Shown: positions 34,072-45,642, counted from the first letter of the stretch. The stretch: DNA of 64,000 nucleotides from Aphanomyces cochlioides (GCA_019828595.1 JAHQRK010000020.1:1054001-1118000); one strand, 5' to 3'. The notes: a model not told the origin generated them from the sequence alone. Translations and numbers: made by a program.

Positions 34072-35770
34072 TATGCCACCTGAACCACAACTTGACAAAA
34101 GGCACGAAATGGACACTGCAATCCATCAAGTATTGAACGGAGAAACGTGTCGACTGGTGTCCAATGAAACTGGCATTTCATACTCTACGTTGACAGCACA
34201 CATGAGAGCCACCAAGACCGGCAAGAAGATTCGAGCTGACGGGCGTCCACCAGCATTGCCTCTCGACTGCGAGAAGGACATTGTCTGTTGGATTATTGCT
34301 ATGCAAATTCATGGTCTCCCTGTTCGACGTCAAGACATCATGGTAAAAGCAAACAAAGTTGGTTGGAAAATGCGACCCGACTTTTCCCTTGGACACGGTT
34401 GGTACAAAGGATTTAGATCCCGCCATCCCATCTTGAGTGATCGGATTTCCCAAACAATCTCCCGAGCTCGCAATTCTGTAGACACTGATGGCGTCGAGTC
34501 ATTATATGCATTGTTGGAGAATCTGGTCGATACCCTTGACTTAACCCCTGACCGAATTTGGAATATGGACGAAACTGCTTTTCAAACACGCAAAAGGGGT
34601 CAAAAGGTGGTGGCCGTGAAAGGCTCAAGAAATGTGTGGAACCATACAGTAAATGCAAACTACCACCTGTCTATTGCTGCCTGTGTGCGAGCCGATGGAA
34701 AATTTTTCCCTCCAACATTCGTGTTTCCTGGCGAATCAGTGGAAAGAAGCTTGTCAAATTCGTGCAAGGTAGCTGGAGCGACTGTTACAATTGCACCAAA
34801 GGGATGGATGAACGAGGAATTCTTCGTTTCGTGGCTCAAACACTTTGGTGAAAGCCTTGGACCGGATGTCCAGCGCCCTGTTGTATTGACAATGGACGGA
34901 CTCTCGTCACATTGCTGTCCTGATAGTATCAAGGTTGACAATGACCTGGGAATTATGCTACTTTGCTAAAGTTCTAATGCTACTCATATATTGCAGCCTC
35001 GAGATGTTGCAGTATTTAAATCATTCAAGAGTTCAATTAAACGAAAGATATTTGAAGCTTTGATTAACGACGGTAAACTATCTCATTGTCAAGCTAACTT
35101 ATGGCGTAGACACTGGTGACTTTATGACAATTACTAAAGAGAAAGGACTTGAAATTGCATCGGACGCATGGCTTGAAAATGTGTCGTCCAAAATGTAATC
35201 GCGGGATTTACAGGCTGTGGAATTTGGCCACTATCAAAGGATAAAATGTTAGAGCGATTCAATCGCTTTCGGGAGAACGGTGTACCTGTTCGTATAGAGC
35301 AAGCTGAATGGATAGTTTTTCACGATGCCATACGAGCTGAAGTTCTCACGCTCCCACCGCAACCGACCAGCAAGCGTGGGGGCTAAAGAGTTGTCACAGG
35401 AGCCCGAATATTGTCAATCGAGGCACTGGCGGAGCAAGATGTAACCAAAGAAGCCCGCAAACAAGCAACAACCCAAGCAAAAGAGCTGAAGCTGAAGCGA
35501 CAAGCGAAGCGACAAGCTAAGCAGCAAGTCCAGCAACAAGCCAAGCGACGAGCCACAGAACAAGCACCAGCGAACAAGCAACACTGCGAGACACGGAGCA
35601 AGCCAGCGAACAAGCCACGGAACGAGCCACGGAACAAGCGACAGAACAAGCAACGAGACAAGCCACGGAAGAAGCCGAACGCACGCAAAGTGGACAGACA
35701 AAAGCAGTCGTTGAACCAGGCACTGCAGCTCTACAGATGGGGTATGAGATCATTGAGTTGTAGAGTGTAG
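34072..35770 (+). pseudogene. pogo/CENP-B-like transposase with two in-frame stops
   Basis: ATG at 34072. An N-terminal helix-turn-helix part (CRLVSNETGISYSTLTAHMR) is followed by a CENP-B/Tc5-type DNA-binding region ending GHGWYKGFRSRHP. The DDE_1 catalytic core has the first Asp in IWNMDETAFQ and the second in VLTMDGLSSHC. After GIMLLC an in-frame TAA (34967-34969) interrupts; the same frame goes on as SSNATHILQPRDVAVFKSFK, and a short intron and further family-like sequence (NVIAGFTGCGIWPLSKDK) follow. A second in-frame TAA follows TSKRGG. The tail (35411-35700) is low-complexity Lys/Gln/Arg. Related elements use TA target sites; TIRs were not located. Confidence 0.85.
35420..35700 (+). 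repeat. Low-complexity purine-rich caagc/acggaa repeat
   Basis: Degenerate tandem units such as aagcgacaagc, gagccacggaac and gaacaagc coding for Lys/Gln/Arg-rich sequence at the 3' end of the transposase frame. Expanded by slippage, by the look of it. Confidence 0.6.
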
Positions 35771-36698
35771 TCATGTACCGCTCAACATTGTGTTTTCATG
35801 TCGTGGGTCATGTGGATCTTCGTTGCTTCAACCAAGCGTCTTTTCTTCACTTGGCATGTTCCCAACTGACCTCACAAAATATGTTGTCTCTGACAGTTGA
35901 TATGCCCTTCATAAATTAATAACCTACCCCTTTAATATCTGACCTCTTTGAACTTCGCCTTTCTATAGTTTAATTGGGTCTAAAAGTATGCTCGACTTCG
36001 AGCCTAAAAAAGTAAGCAAATTTCATCTTAGACTCAAAATTGTACAAAAAGTACAATAGAATATGGCCAAATTTTTGTCTTAATCGAATTCCGCACCTTT
36101 CACTGTTTCTGGAGCAACCTCACGAGTTGTTGTGACCATTTCGGTTGCTGAGAAAATGAAGAAACAAAAAATGAAAAAAAATATGTGGTCGACTTCGGTC
36201 TTTTACGTTATATGACTTTCCATACCACGCCACGTTCGGACATAACGTTAATTGTAGTTTGTGAACGACGCGATGCGGCGCTCTCTCCAGGCGAATTCTC
36301 CGCTGATCGACTGCAGTGGAGCTCCAGTTCTGGATACAGTAAGCTCTGGCTTACAGTTAACTCCGCAGCCACTATCTCCGTATTTCACATGATGATTGCT
36401 GTGCTGAGATTACCAGACAACGACCCCATCGAGACTGCTTTTGACTGTATATCACAACCGAGTTACCCAATAGAGTGGGGTTTAGTCTTTTGAAACGTCT
36501 GGTTGGCAACTGTCACACTCAACAATCAATCACCTTTACAACAAAATATCCTGCCGAAATGGCTGGCTCAAAATAAAGAATGAAGATCATTTTCGCCTGG
36601 AAAGATAAAAAGTTTTGAAAAAGCATGCAAGTTTGAAAATATAGCTTTTCGAAGGTTCCGAACTTATAAATTTATACACACAGAGTCAGTCAGCAAAT
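35771..36698. other. AT-rich spacer, no gene seen
   Basis: Homopolymer A/T runs, a 102-codon frame (36185-36493) without recognisable domains, and the probable promoter or 5' end of the next transposon. Possible outer parts of both flanking transposons. Confidence 0.4.
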
Positions 36699-38510
36699 AT
36701 GCCGCAACTCGACGATGCTATCACTTACGTCAAAGCAAACCAACCCCACACCTTGACATTCCCGGAGAATCTCGATATCTTGATTCTCCAAGCTAACATG
36801 CGAGCGGCAGGGGCAAATGAAGTGAGTGAAACTATTGCAAGAATGTTTAACCGAGGTCAGCTACTCGTGCAAGATGTATGGCGAGAGTTTCAAGCCACGG
36901 GAGAAATCACAGTCGCCAAGCCTCCTGGAAACTCGCAAACACATGACACGCGTGTACCAAGAAACTTGTCAGTTGTATCTAAGGCAGGTTGTACAATCTG
37001 GTTCGTTGTGCAAAACGTTGTGCAATCGTTGTAGTACAACGGGTCTGTTGTACTAAAATTGAATAACGTTTTGTTATAAATCAAGAAAAGCTTGTTATAA
37101 AGTTTGTTATAAATATTCAAAGTTTTCTTTTCATATTAACAGAACAACTTGTTATAAGTATTCAAAGCCTTCTTCACTATTTTGAGAACAACTTTTTATA
37201 TTGCTAACTTACGTCGATTTGCCGAATTGATTTTGAATGTCTTTTTCTCCTCAAATGTATCTTTTACCAATAAAGGGATCCTCCTAGAACCATCAGCTAC
37301 TCTAGTGATGCGCGAGATACCATTGTTGCATCTTACCATACCATCACGACTCGGACATGCGACGCGCTTCGGACACGTACTTAGAGCATTTAAACGGATA
37401 AAATACTATTTTCCGATAAAGTGTGATTCATTGCTCCACAGGCCTCGCCAGGGAGCGGCACGGCCTAAAGGCCTACCTGCCGCTTTTCCCGACGAGAATA
37501 AAATAAAGATCATTTGGTTAACACGAGAGGCTTAGAACCGCGCTCTCGTCCGGCCGCGCTTGCGCAGACGGCCTCCCGGGCCTCGGGGCCAACACGAATA
37601 TACCCAACTTGTGCCTATACAAACCACAGGTATGTCCGAGCATATTGCATATTGTCCGAGTGTTCGGACAAAATATGTTTCCGTTAAGTCCAATACAAAC
37701 GTCAAGTATGTCCGAGGATTCATTCTCAGATATTGTCCGAAAAGTGATCATATTCTACCATAGCTTTCAGCTAACGTTTGTGCATCAGAGCTCCATGCGC
37801 CTTACTAGTACATATAGTAATACACTTCTCCATATGTAATGGCCCTGTTGCACAACGTGTAGTGCTAACAGCATTACCTTGTTGAGCAAAAACTCAAAAT
37901 CGTGTTGTACAACATGCCCTAGTTGTATCTCTTGTTCAACGATTCGTTCGCGATAGAAGAGAATCTCACGAAAGAACAGTTGCCAAAGACATTCTTCGAC
38001 TGCTCGAAGCTGAAGACAAAATCATAGTGAACCAATCAACACCCAATGGCTTGGCATCTGCTTTAAGGGCAGTCCAACGATGGCTTCGACAACATGCCTA
38101 TTAACGTGGCCGCAAAAATTGTGTATTATTGCCGCCATTGCCGACGATGGATGCCATGGGCCGAGCCAGCTGCTGCGTCTTGACATCTTTTGTGGGCAAA
38201 AGAAGATCGGTAAGAGGGCTCCAAAGGACTATCGTGGGATGTTCGACACGGCGTACTATTTTCAATTTTTCAAAAAAAACTTATCGATGAACTGGATTCC
38301 ATTGGTGTCAGGAATGCTATTATTGCTCTTGACAACGCTAACTACCATTGTAGTAAGCCACACGATACTCATCAGGTCAAGAATACCAAGGAATCGCTTC
38401 AAATAGCGTGTGTACGATATGGTATATTGTACGAAACATGGGAAACGAAGTTGTTGCTGTGGTCAAAGATGAAGCCATACATCGTTACCAATGTTGACCC
38501 AATGATTGTA
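36699..38510 (+). pseudogene. Tc1/mariner-like (DDE_3-type) transposase, disrupted by an insertion
   Basis: The N-terminal part (MPQLDDAITYVKANQPHTL...) is open to a 10-bp motif at 36971 and resumes in the same frame after the identical motif at 37921 (SLVQRFVRDRRESHERTVAK). Later parts in shifted frames show GMFDTAYYFQFFKK, LIDELDSIGVRNAIIALDNANYH (containing the catalytic Asp-Asn) and LQIACVRYGI. It has at least one frameshift at the A8 tract near 38272-38279 and a TAA after WLRQHAY. Family: IS630/Tc1-like DDE transposases by the ALDNANYH motif. Confidence 0.75.
36981..37920. mobile_element. 940-bp non-autonomous TIR element with 10-bp target duplication
   Basis: Exact 10-bp direct repeat agttgtatct at 36971-36980 and 37921-37930. 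Ends are imperfect inverted repeats (aaggcaggttgtacaa at the left; agggcatgttgtacaa as the reverse complement of the right end; 14 of 16 match). No transposase frame inside. A 9-10-bp duplication points to a Mutator-like (MULE) family; the short TIR is less typical. Confidence 0.8.
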
Positions 38511-38665
38511 AGCGTCTGGTCGCGGAATATCGACGAAAGTAAGCGTCGATGTAAGTATGATCTGGATAATGATATCCGGACGACAATCGTCGATGAATGT
38601 TTTCACTGGTCAGCGAGATGTGTTGTTGTAATTCCCATGGATTGTTGTATTGACTCTCGTTTGAC

Positions 38666-39004
38666 ATGACTGACGTTCGTTTAGTGATGGCTGGCGTTGC
38701 AATGACTATATCTACTGTCTGTGCTGTTGCAAGTGTGTATGGAATTGGCGCCTCTTTCAAGTATAACATGTGTACGATAACCAACGTCGATTTCGACTCA
38801 ATGATGGGAAATCCTAAGTTTGAGAGGTGGTTCTTGGACAATTTGAGATGTGGAGAAGCCACTTTTACCAAGCATTTTAAAAGCTCTACGTTTGGAAATG
38901 ACCGACTATGGAACTCGGCATTCGTGCCATTCGCTCGAATAGAAGATTGCCATGTATCTCAATTTTGTTGGATCACAGGGGGGTTTCGAGGGGTTTTACA
39001 GTAG
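38666..39004 (+). pseudogene. PIF/Harbinger-like transposase fragment
   Basis: 112 codons. An N-terminal hydrophobic stretch, then MGNPKFERWFLDNLRCGEAT, resembling the start of Harbinger transposases (Arg-Trp-Phe ... Leu-Arg-Cys ... Phe). No DDE core follows. It lies next to a minus-strand Myb-like gene, the usual partner gene in PIF/Harbinger elements, which supports the reading. A short inverted repeat (cgaggggt/acccctcg) at about 38986-39020 lies at the junction. Confidence 0.45.
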
Positions 39005-39021
39005 AAATGGCGACCCCTCGT

Positions 39022-39601
39022 TTAACGTTCAAGATTGAGATTTGAATGAACTTTATTCGTTTGTTTATTACTTTGTTGAACTAAATGTGCCAGCAATTGA
39101 GCTATCGTGTTTGATTGCTCGTTGATTGCATTGAGAACATCAGTCAATCTTGTAGCATTTCCCGTTGGTGCCGGCTCGGATGGATTAGACAACGACCAAT
39201 CTGACTTCAGCTTTGCAAAATTGATGTATTAGAGTTTATATCAACTGTGATTTTACCTTGTCTTTGATTTGTTTTGGTGTAAATGGACGCAGCATTCGGG
39301 TCGTTAATTCCGACGCAAGCATTGTGTAAGCGACCTTCTTTTGAAAGTTATTCTTGGAGTCGAAGCGTGAGCAAATGTCGGAGTTGTATCGCAAGTGGAA
39401 CATTTGGCCAACGCTTTCTTCACACCACATTGCTGATGGTTGGGTGGGATACTTCTTTGGCCGACCCATCCTTGCTTTTGCTACAACAAACTCAAACCAC
39501 ATTGAGGGACAAATACAGACATTTTGGCTTCGCGTCCGTCCCCCTCGATTGGACAGTTGTTGTGGTGCAGGCTCATTTTCCGTTGGTTGCGCTGATGACA
39601 T
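39022..39601 (-). CDS. Myb/SANT-like protein of a PIF/Harbinger-type element
   Basis: Two exons. The first ends in ELTTRMLRPFTPKQIKDK; the intron starts at about 39258 and the second exon begins LKSDWSLSNPSEP and ends at TAA 39022-39024. The trihelix/Myb-like pattern (F-x-x-K-V-A-Y-x-x-L-A, then F-T-x-K-Q-I-x-D-K, then L-K-S-D-W) is that of the DNA-binding second protein of PIF/Harbinger transposons. Its C-terminus is a short Leu/Gln helix. Could equally be a domesticated host factor. Confidence 0.55.
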
Positions 39602-39702
39602 CGGCTCTTATCGTTGAAACTGAATGACATCAACAAGGGTTGACCATTCATCAACGCCTGTGCATGCCAAAACTTTCGTCGACACTATCCGGCAGCCGGA
39701 TA

Positions 39703-40361
39703 CAGAACCGGAATAACGAACCCACTTAAACTTAATATACTTTATAAAATTATAATATATTGCATGGACACACATATAGATTTTAGAAGTTCTTTTCACG
39801 ATTTTGACTTCAATTTGCGACAACATGCCTGCCTCTCGATTACGACTCACAATTGAGGAGAAACAACTCCTGACATTGTGGACAAATTTGAGCTGCTTCT
39901 TGATACGGCAGACGAAGCCGACAAGGAAAATTTTGCCTCACTTGTGAAAAAACTGCACGATGTCAGTTTGTTGCAAGCGTTAGAGTGGACCATTGAGGCA
40001 TGGCAATGTGTTAGTCAAGACACAATAGCTAATTGTTGCCGGCATATAGGCATATTAGACGAAGAAGTTTATGAGTTGGTAGACGGTATTCGTAAGCTCT
40101 AAGAGAAGTGTGTGGTCTGTGTTGTGCGTTCTGTCTTCTGGAGGTTGTTTCCCCTCCAGAAACCGAATAATATTCGGATTCGGCAAGTTTTTCATGCAAA
40201 CATAGATATTCTGACCAATCAGATGCAAGTATCATGGATATTCTGACCAATCAGATGCAAGTGTCACCCATCTAAAAACCCACTTAATCTTATACTTGTG
40301 CATGACAAATACCTCTCAAAACTGATAGTTTTTGGAGGTTCGTTATTCCGGGAGAGTACTG
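39703..40361. mobile_element. Internally deleted Tigger/pogo-like element
   Basis: Ends share cag...ccggaataacgaacc in inverted orientation and are flanked by TA on each side (39701-39702, 40362-40363), the target site of Tc1/mariner/pogo elements. Inside, an N-terminal remnant (MPASRLRLTIEEKQLL, from 39825) is followed in another frame by a C-terminal remnant (LLQALEWTIEAWQCVSQDTI then CCRHIGILDEE, to 40102). The DDE core between them is gone, the usual make-up of a non-autonomous derivative. The repeated gacattctgaccaatcagatgcaag-like unit near 40205-40260 occurs twice in tandem. Confidence 0.8.
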
Positions 40362-40789
40362 TATCTCGACCTATCGTTAATATGACAATGGTGTCGAGAT
40401 CTGTAAAAATATAATAAAAACCAAAATTGATTATTTTATAAAGTTATTTCTGAGGAGTCCATGTCATCACAATGAATGGAGTGGCTGATCCCGCTCGAAC
40501 CAAGACCATGAGCTTCAACCAAGGATGTTCTTTGATCCTCGCCACTGAGTTCATCATCCTCTTTGGCAGTGTGGTTGCAGGAAATACCAAAACCGATGTC
40601 GGGCATGTCAGCTAACGTTACAGTCAGAACAAAATGTTGCCTCATCCAAAATAGTTTGTTGAATTTCACTATAATCAACCAATTAAGCACATTGTTGATA
40701 CTTATTGAGGTCTAATTGGTGTAAAATATAGATCAAAAGCTGTTTGATTGGGTATAATTGCTTCTGAATTTGCCATCATGAATATTCTC

Positions 40790-41690
40790 ATTATTGTCAT
40801 TTTCAACCAAATTTGTGGTTTTGACCAAAAAGCGAATTCATTTTCAAATCGATTTCATCATACTGAAGTGGTGTGTGTCAGTGTGTGTTTTGCGTGAGTT
40901 AGGTGGCTGATCGATTCTGATTGGCTGACTAATTTTAAATATTTAATTCTAGCCAATCAGAGAAACCCGTTCGATTCGGAATCGATTCGACATCCTCACA
41001 ATTTTGTATCAAAAGCACAATATTTTATTTTAAAAAATATTGTTGCTTTCTTTCGCCAATTTGTGTCGTACACATTTCCAAAAATATAAATTTTGCGGTC
41101 ATGACAAGGGTCATGACCCAGAAAATAAATATCCGAGATATAGTTTCCAAATTGGCTGTTTTTGAATAAATATTCAAAATATATTTAACTCTGGTCATCA
41201 TACTAATTTTAAGCTAATACAAACACTCGTTGTCATCACTCCTGCCAAGGTCAAGGCTATCATGCTCCATGATGAGAGCCATCTCGACTGCTAGAGCGGT
41301 CATTACAAAGTTTACATGTCTTGTGATGCCTGATTTAAGCTTGAAAACAAGATTTTTGGTGTCCTATTGTGAAAGAAAAATGAAAAAAACAGAATATTTT
41401 ATCATGGTCATAAAACGACCAAAAATGAACTTTGACCGCAGTCATGACCGAGAAAACTCCATATAGTTCCGAAAAATATATCTGCAAAATATAAATCATT
41501 CAGCAAGATTTAATTGTCCCTTGTCATTTTCAACCAAATTTCTACTTTTGACCAAAATCAAATCGATTTGATGTTTGGCGTGAAATTGGTAGTAACTCGA
41601 TTTTGATTGGCTGATCGATTGAAATTTTAGCCAATCAGAAATGCTCGTTTGATTTGGAATCGATTCCGAAACACAATATTTGAACTAATT
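40790..41690 (+). repeat. Degenerate direct repeat pair
   Basis: tgtcattttcaaccaaattt followed by ttttgaccaaaa, an attggctga stretch, agccaatcaga and ttcgga/tttggaatcgattcg occurs in the same order at about 40795-40995 and again at about 41520-41665. The copies differ by indels. They may be the ends (LTR-like or direct-repeat) of an old element or a local duplication; no coding sequence lies between them. Confidence 0.55.
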
Positions 41691-41783
41691 TGAGCGACAA
41701 AAATCTTGAACTGTCTCGAATATTGTTGAACCAATGTGTGGGATCGTAAATCTGTCGCAGACCCCTTTCTGAGTACAAAACGA

Positions 41784-41936
41784 TCATACCAGCGCAGCAG
41801 TCTCCAGACACTCCAGACGAGCCATCATTGCACTGCAGAAGCTTGAGGTTTCGATTTGATTTCTCTGAAGGGCTCGCATCTTTTGCTGGATATAGTCGTT
41901 ACTCCTTGCATTGGCTGTTGTAGCTGGTGCCCCCAT
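41784..41936 (-). CDS. Small open frame, 50 residues
   Basis: MGAPATTANARSNDYIQQKM..., a short polar helical peptide ending ARLECLETAALV. No family recognised. It resembles the C-terminal helices of transposon Myb-like proteins in composition only. Confidence 0.25.
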   Translation of the reverse strand: MGAPATTANARSNDYIQQKMRALQRNQIETSSFCSAMMARLECLETAALV

Positions 41937-42410
41937 GGTTCCACGAATTTAAGTCCTAGTCTGGCCACGTGTACCCCCAGGCACGTCTGAAGCGATATGC
42001 GGCTGTATAATGATCGTGCTGGTCTCCACCCGCAGAGCTAGCCATCAATTTCGAGTTGGTTGGCAGCTGAAGTTTCTCATCGAAATTAATATATTCTATT
42101 GGATAAAATATTGTGGATTCGCTAGAAATTTCCTAATTTGGATTCGTTTTTTGTATCAATCGCGCCAATACATTGGATGAATGAAAATTAGAACAGTACT
42201 TTCTTTAAAATTTTATTCAGCCAATCACAATTGCCCAAAATATTTATTAGCCAATGGCGTCGATTGGTGAATCGATCCGCCGGCGTGATTCGATTCTGGA
42301 AATTCGTATCAAATCAACAATACCAGAAATATTCATAAAATAAGCCAATCAGTGATAAAATATTGACCTTTTGGGGACAGTCAACCCAAGCTCCCTTTTC
42401 TTTGTACCTC

Positions 42411-44412
42411 ATGCTGTTGTACCGTCGTCGCAGTCTTGGCTCGAGTGCCGCTCGCCTGTTTAGCGCTGAAGCGGCGCCTTCGACATCGCATTTCAGTGAA
42501 GTTTTGCGCAATCTTCGAGCAAGTGAGCACTTTGATTTGGTCGTGATTGGCAGTGGACCGGCGGGTCAAAAGTGCGCCATTGATAGTGCCAAGCATGGAC
42601 GAAAAGTGGCTATCATTGACAAGAAAGACATGCACGGCGGTGTGTGTGTTCACACGGGAACGATTCCAAGCAAAACTTTCCGAGAAGCTATCCTGCATTT
42701 GACTGCCCATCGTCACAAAGGTTTTTACGGTAATGCTTACTCCGCGTCGCCTACGGGAAAGCGCTTGAGTCTTGATGAAATCTTGGATCGCGTCAAGAAG
42801 GTCGAAGAAGCAGAAACTGATCTCACAAGGAATCAATTGACGCGCAACGGAATTGTCCTTATCAACGGCACGGCACGTTTTCTTCCCACCGAAGACAAAA
42901 AGACAATTGCTGTAGGCATCGATATCTTCTCATTATCTTCAAAGTGTGGCGTGTAGGTCTTGTCCAACGACTCGTATGTCGAGAAAACCGATGCTCAGCG
43001 TCACAGCGATGCCAATATCTGCAAGCGGTACGAGCATCATCACGCCTCACCGTAACCTTGCTTGAATCTAGAGTCTTGACGGCTGATAAGATCTTGATTT
43101 CATGCGGCACTCGTCCAGCTCGTCGTCCAGATCTTGAGTACGACGGCCGCCTCATCTTTGACTCGGATCAATTGCTCTGGGGTGGCGTGGATATCGTTCC
43201 TAAGCGTTTGATCGTCGTCGGTGCTGGAGTTATCGGCATGGAATATGCCTCCATGATCAGCATTATCCCTGGCACACAAGTCACTGTGATTGATGGCCGC
43301 AAGGAGGTCCGAACTAAGTGACTTCTATTGACTCTAACGAAATGGCGTCGTAGATCCTCGATATGGCCGACAAGGAAGTCTCAGATGCCTTGTGTCATTA
43401 CATGCGTCAACGTGGAGCACGCTTTCTCACGGAAGAGACGATCGTCAAGGTTGAAACTAGGGACGACTCTGAAGTCATCGTGCACTTGACAAGCGGCAAG
43501 ACGATTGTCGGTGATGCTCTTCTCTACACCCAAGGGCGTCAAGTACAACTACCTCCTTGGGATCAAATGGGCTGATGAACTCGCGTAGGGCAACGTCGCT
43601 GGCTTGGACTTGGAAGCTGTCGGCCTCTCTGCCAACAAACGCGGCATCCTGGAAGTCAACAACAACTTTCAAACGGCTGTCCCTCATATGTAAGCCCTTC
43701 CTTTGCCTCTTTTCCTCATGTGGCCCGCCTTAGCTATGCTGCTGGTGACTGCATCGGTTACCCTGCTCTTGGTTTGTCTTAAGCTCTACTTCCATACAGC
43801 TAACCCTCTCATGATAGCTTCGACGTCGATGGAGCAAGGCCGATTGGCATCAGTTCACATGCGCACATCTGAACCCACCAACAAATTGCGCCCAGACGCT
43901 GAAGATCATGACCCAGCGCATCCTCGTACACGTATGCGTTCTGGTGAAGTCTTTCCCTTTGGCATTTACACCGTGCCCGAGATCTCCATGGTGGGCAAGT
44001 CGGAACAACAATTGACCAAGGAAAACATTCCTTACGAGGTTCTCTTCCTCCCTTCTCGATTCCTTCACAATATCTATCTCTAGGTCGGCATAGCTCGGTA
44101 TGAAGAGCTCGCGAAGGGTCAAATGCTCGGCGGCATGCCAGGCTTTCTCAAGTTGATCTTTTGCCCCACGACTTTGAAATTGCTCGGCGTGCATGCTATC
44201 GGCGAAGGCGCGACAGAAATCATTCACATTGGACAAGTCGTCATGTCGACCGGTATGTCGACTTCCTCCCCTCTTTTGATTCAATGGATGCTGTAGGCGG
44301 CACGATGGACTACTTTCGCAATGCTGTGTTCAACTACCCGACTCTCGCTGAAGCGTACCGCGTGGCTGGTCTTAATGGCTTGCGCAAGGTCGAAGCGTTG
44401 CGTCAAGCTTAA
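42411..44412 (+). CDS. sthA: Soluble pyridine nucleotide transhydrogenase, probably mitochondrial
   Basis: Multi-exon. The first about 25 residues ([20 protein letters not shown]) look like a mitochondrial presequence. The FAD-binding fold starts with [29 protein letters not shown] keeps the first redox Cys of the disulfide-reductase family but has Thr at the second position, as in soluble transhydrogenases. An NAD-binding fold ([17 protein letters not shown]) follows, then an FAD motif split by an intron, and the C-terminal dimerisation domain ([24 protein letters not shown]). Role: FAD enzyme that exchanges hydride between NADPH and NAD+, balancing the two pools. Introns are about 45 nt. 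All parts of the fold can be found and no lesion is seen. Confidence 0.92.
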
Positions 44413-45642
44413 GTTTCTGCCGCCAGTCGTGGCTAATGCGTTGGTTGATCCATCTCTGGCTCGAAATTCTCGTAACTTCAACAACCCTATCGAAAAAAAG
44501 ATTGTTTTTTCGAAAAAATATGTTTCGTATTTTGAAAAACGTTTTGGCTTTTTTCAAATTTTTTGGTTTTTTTCATATTTTTTTTGTATATTTCACATTT
44601 TCTCCTCGTTTTTACGTGTTTGTTTCACTTTTTCGGTGGTTTTATGCCCAACTTGAAAATTTGAAATTCGGGTTGAAGGACAAATGAACGCGATAGAAGT
44701 CCCAACCGACCGCGAGACATTTCATCCCAAGGATTTCGATCCAGATCGCCGCTTGAGATTTATTTCTGGTTCGTCTCGTTTAAAGGACATCGATCTTGCC
44801 TGAGGAATATATTGAAGGACGAATATCGAACGAGAGAGAGAAGCCCAAGGGAGAAATCTTTTTTCCAGATTTTCTTTTTTTTGTTACATCGAACGTCCGT
44901 GGATATCACCGAGTCATCCGGATATTGAAGAGGGCGAATTCCCAAGATCTCAACTTTAGATAAAACGCACTTGGACGTTTTTTCACTGGCGACGATAGCA
45001 ACATGGATGTCGTCTCTTATCCTTTTATCTCACGCCTTCGTGCACGCGCTGAGCAAAGTTATGCATGCCATAGCCAAGCGTAGTTTCTTTTCACGTTCAC
45101 ATTTGCCTATGTTTTGGCAATAGGCTTGACAAATGATGGAAGCACAAGTCACCACCGTTTTTAAGTTCAGTCCCATCTATCTATGGCTGTCAATGTTAGC
45201 CCCCTCTAGGGTACCAAATGCTTGCATTGGTTTCCGTTGCCACATGCAATTATTCTGCTCATGTCAATTTCAAGATGGCAAGCACATTGGACGTGATATA
45301 CCTCGTAGTATATACTTTTCAATGGAGATAGACACTCACAAGCTGAAACAGCGTCATGCCAGCGTCGTTGGCTCTATCAAAGACCTTCAGAGCGTGTTGT
45401 TAGTTTGTACGTTTCCGCTTCATGAGCAAACACTGATGTAAACTCGAGAATCGGTAAGTCAAAGAGTTGTCTTTGGGGGGATAATAAAAACCTAAATGGT
45501 TGGCAAGTAGGTTAAATAGGTTATTTGTTTGTAATGCGATGTGCTGAACGAATATCCGGATATGATGTTCTTTGGTACCCCTAGACCTGTTCAGTTTAGA
45601 ATTTAGCGAAGGAAAGTTCTTCCCGAAGGAACTTCTCTCTCG
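44413..45642. other. Intergenic, T-rich tract, no convincing gene
   Basis: A strongly T-rich stretch at about 44490-44645 follows the transhydrogenase stop and may be a low-complexity 3' region. A 102-codon frame at 45133-45441 shows no domain. CCGGATA motifs occur near 44920 and 45553, the latter about 90 bp upstream of the HSF gene. Confidence 0.4.

Larger units (their letters stand above)
40364..42410. other. Long AT-rich region with degenerate repeats, few coding signals
   Basis: No confident gene. An 84-codon minus-strand frame at 40436-40690 has no recognisable domain. Many attggct/agccaat motifs occur. The last of these (about 42341-42350) lies about 60 bp upstream of the transhydrogenase start and may serve its promoter. 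Confidence 0.4.

Noticed and set aside
36185..36493. 102-codon frame near the transposon graveyard
   Set aside because: No recognisable motif; could be a transposon piece but nothing in the sequence supports a call.
37430..37600. GC-rich stretch as a possible tRNA or rRNA fragment
   Set aside because: No cloverleaf, A/B box pair or rRNA motif could be found; it lies inside the 940-bp TIR element.
40436..40690. 84-codon minus-strand frame as a gene
   Set aside because: No recognisable domain, hydrophobic start in AT-rich DNA, and no splice continuation.
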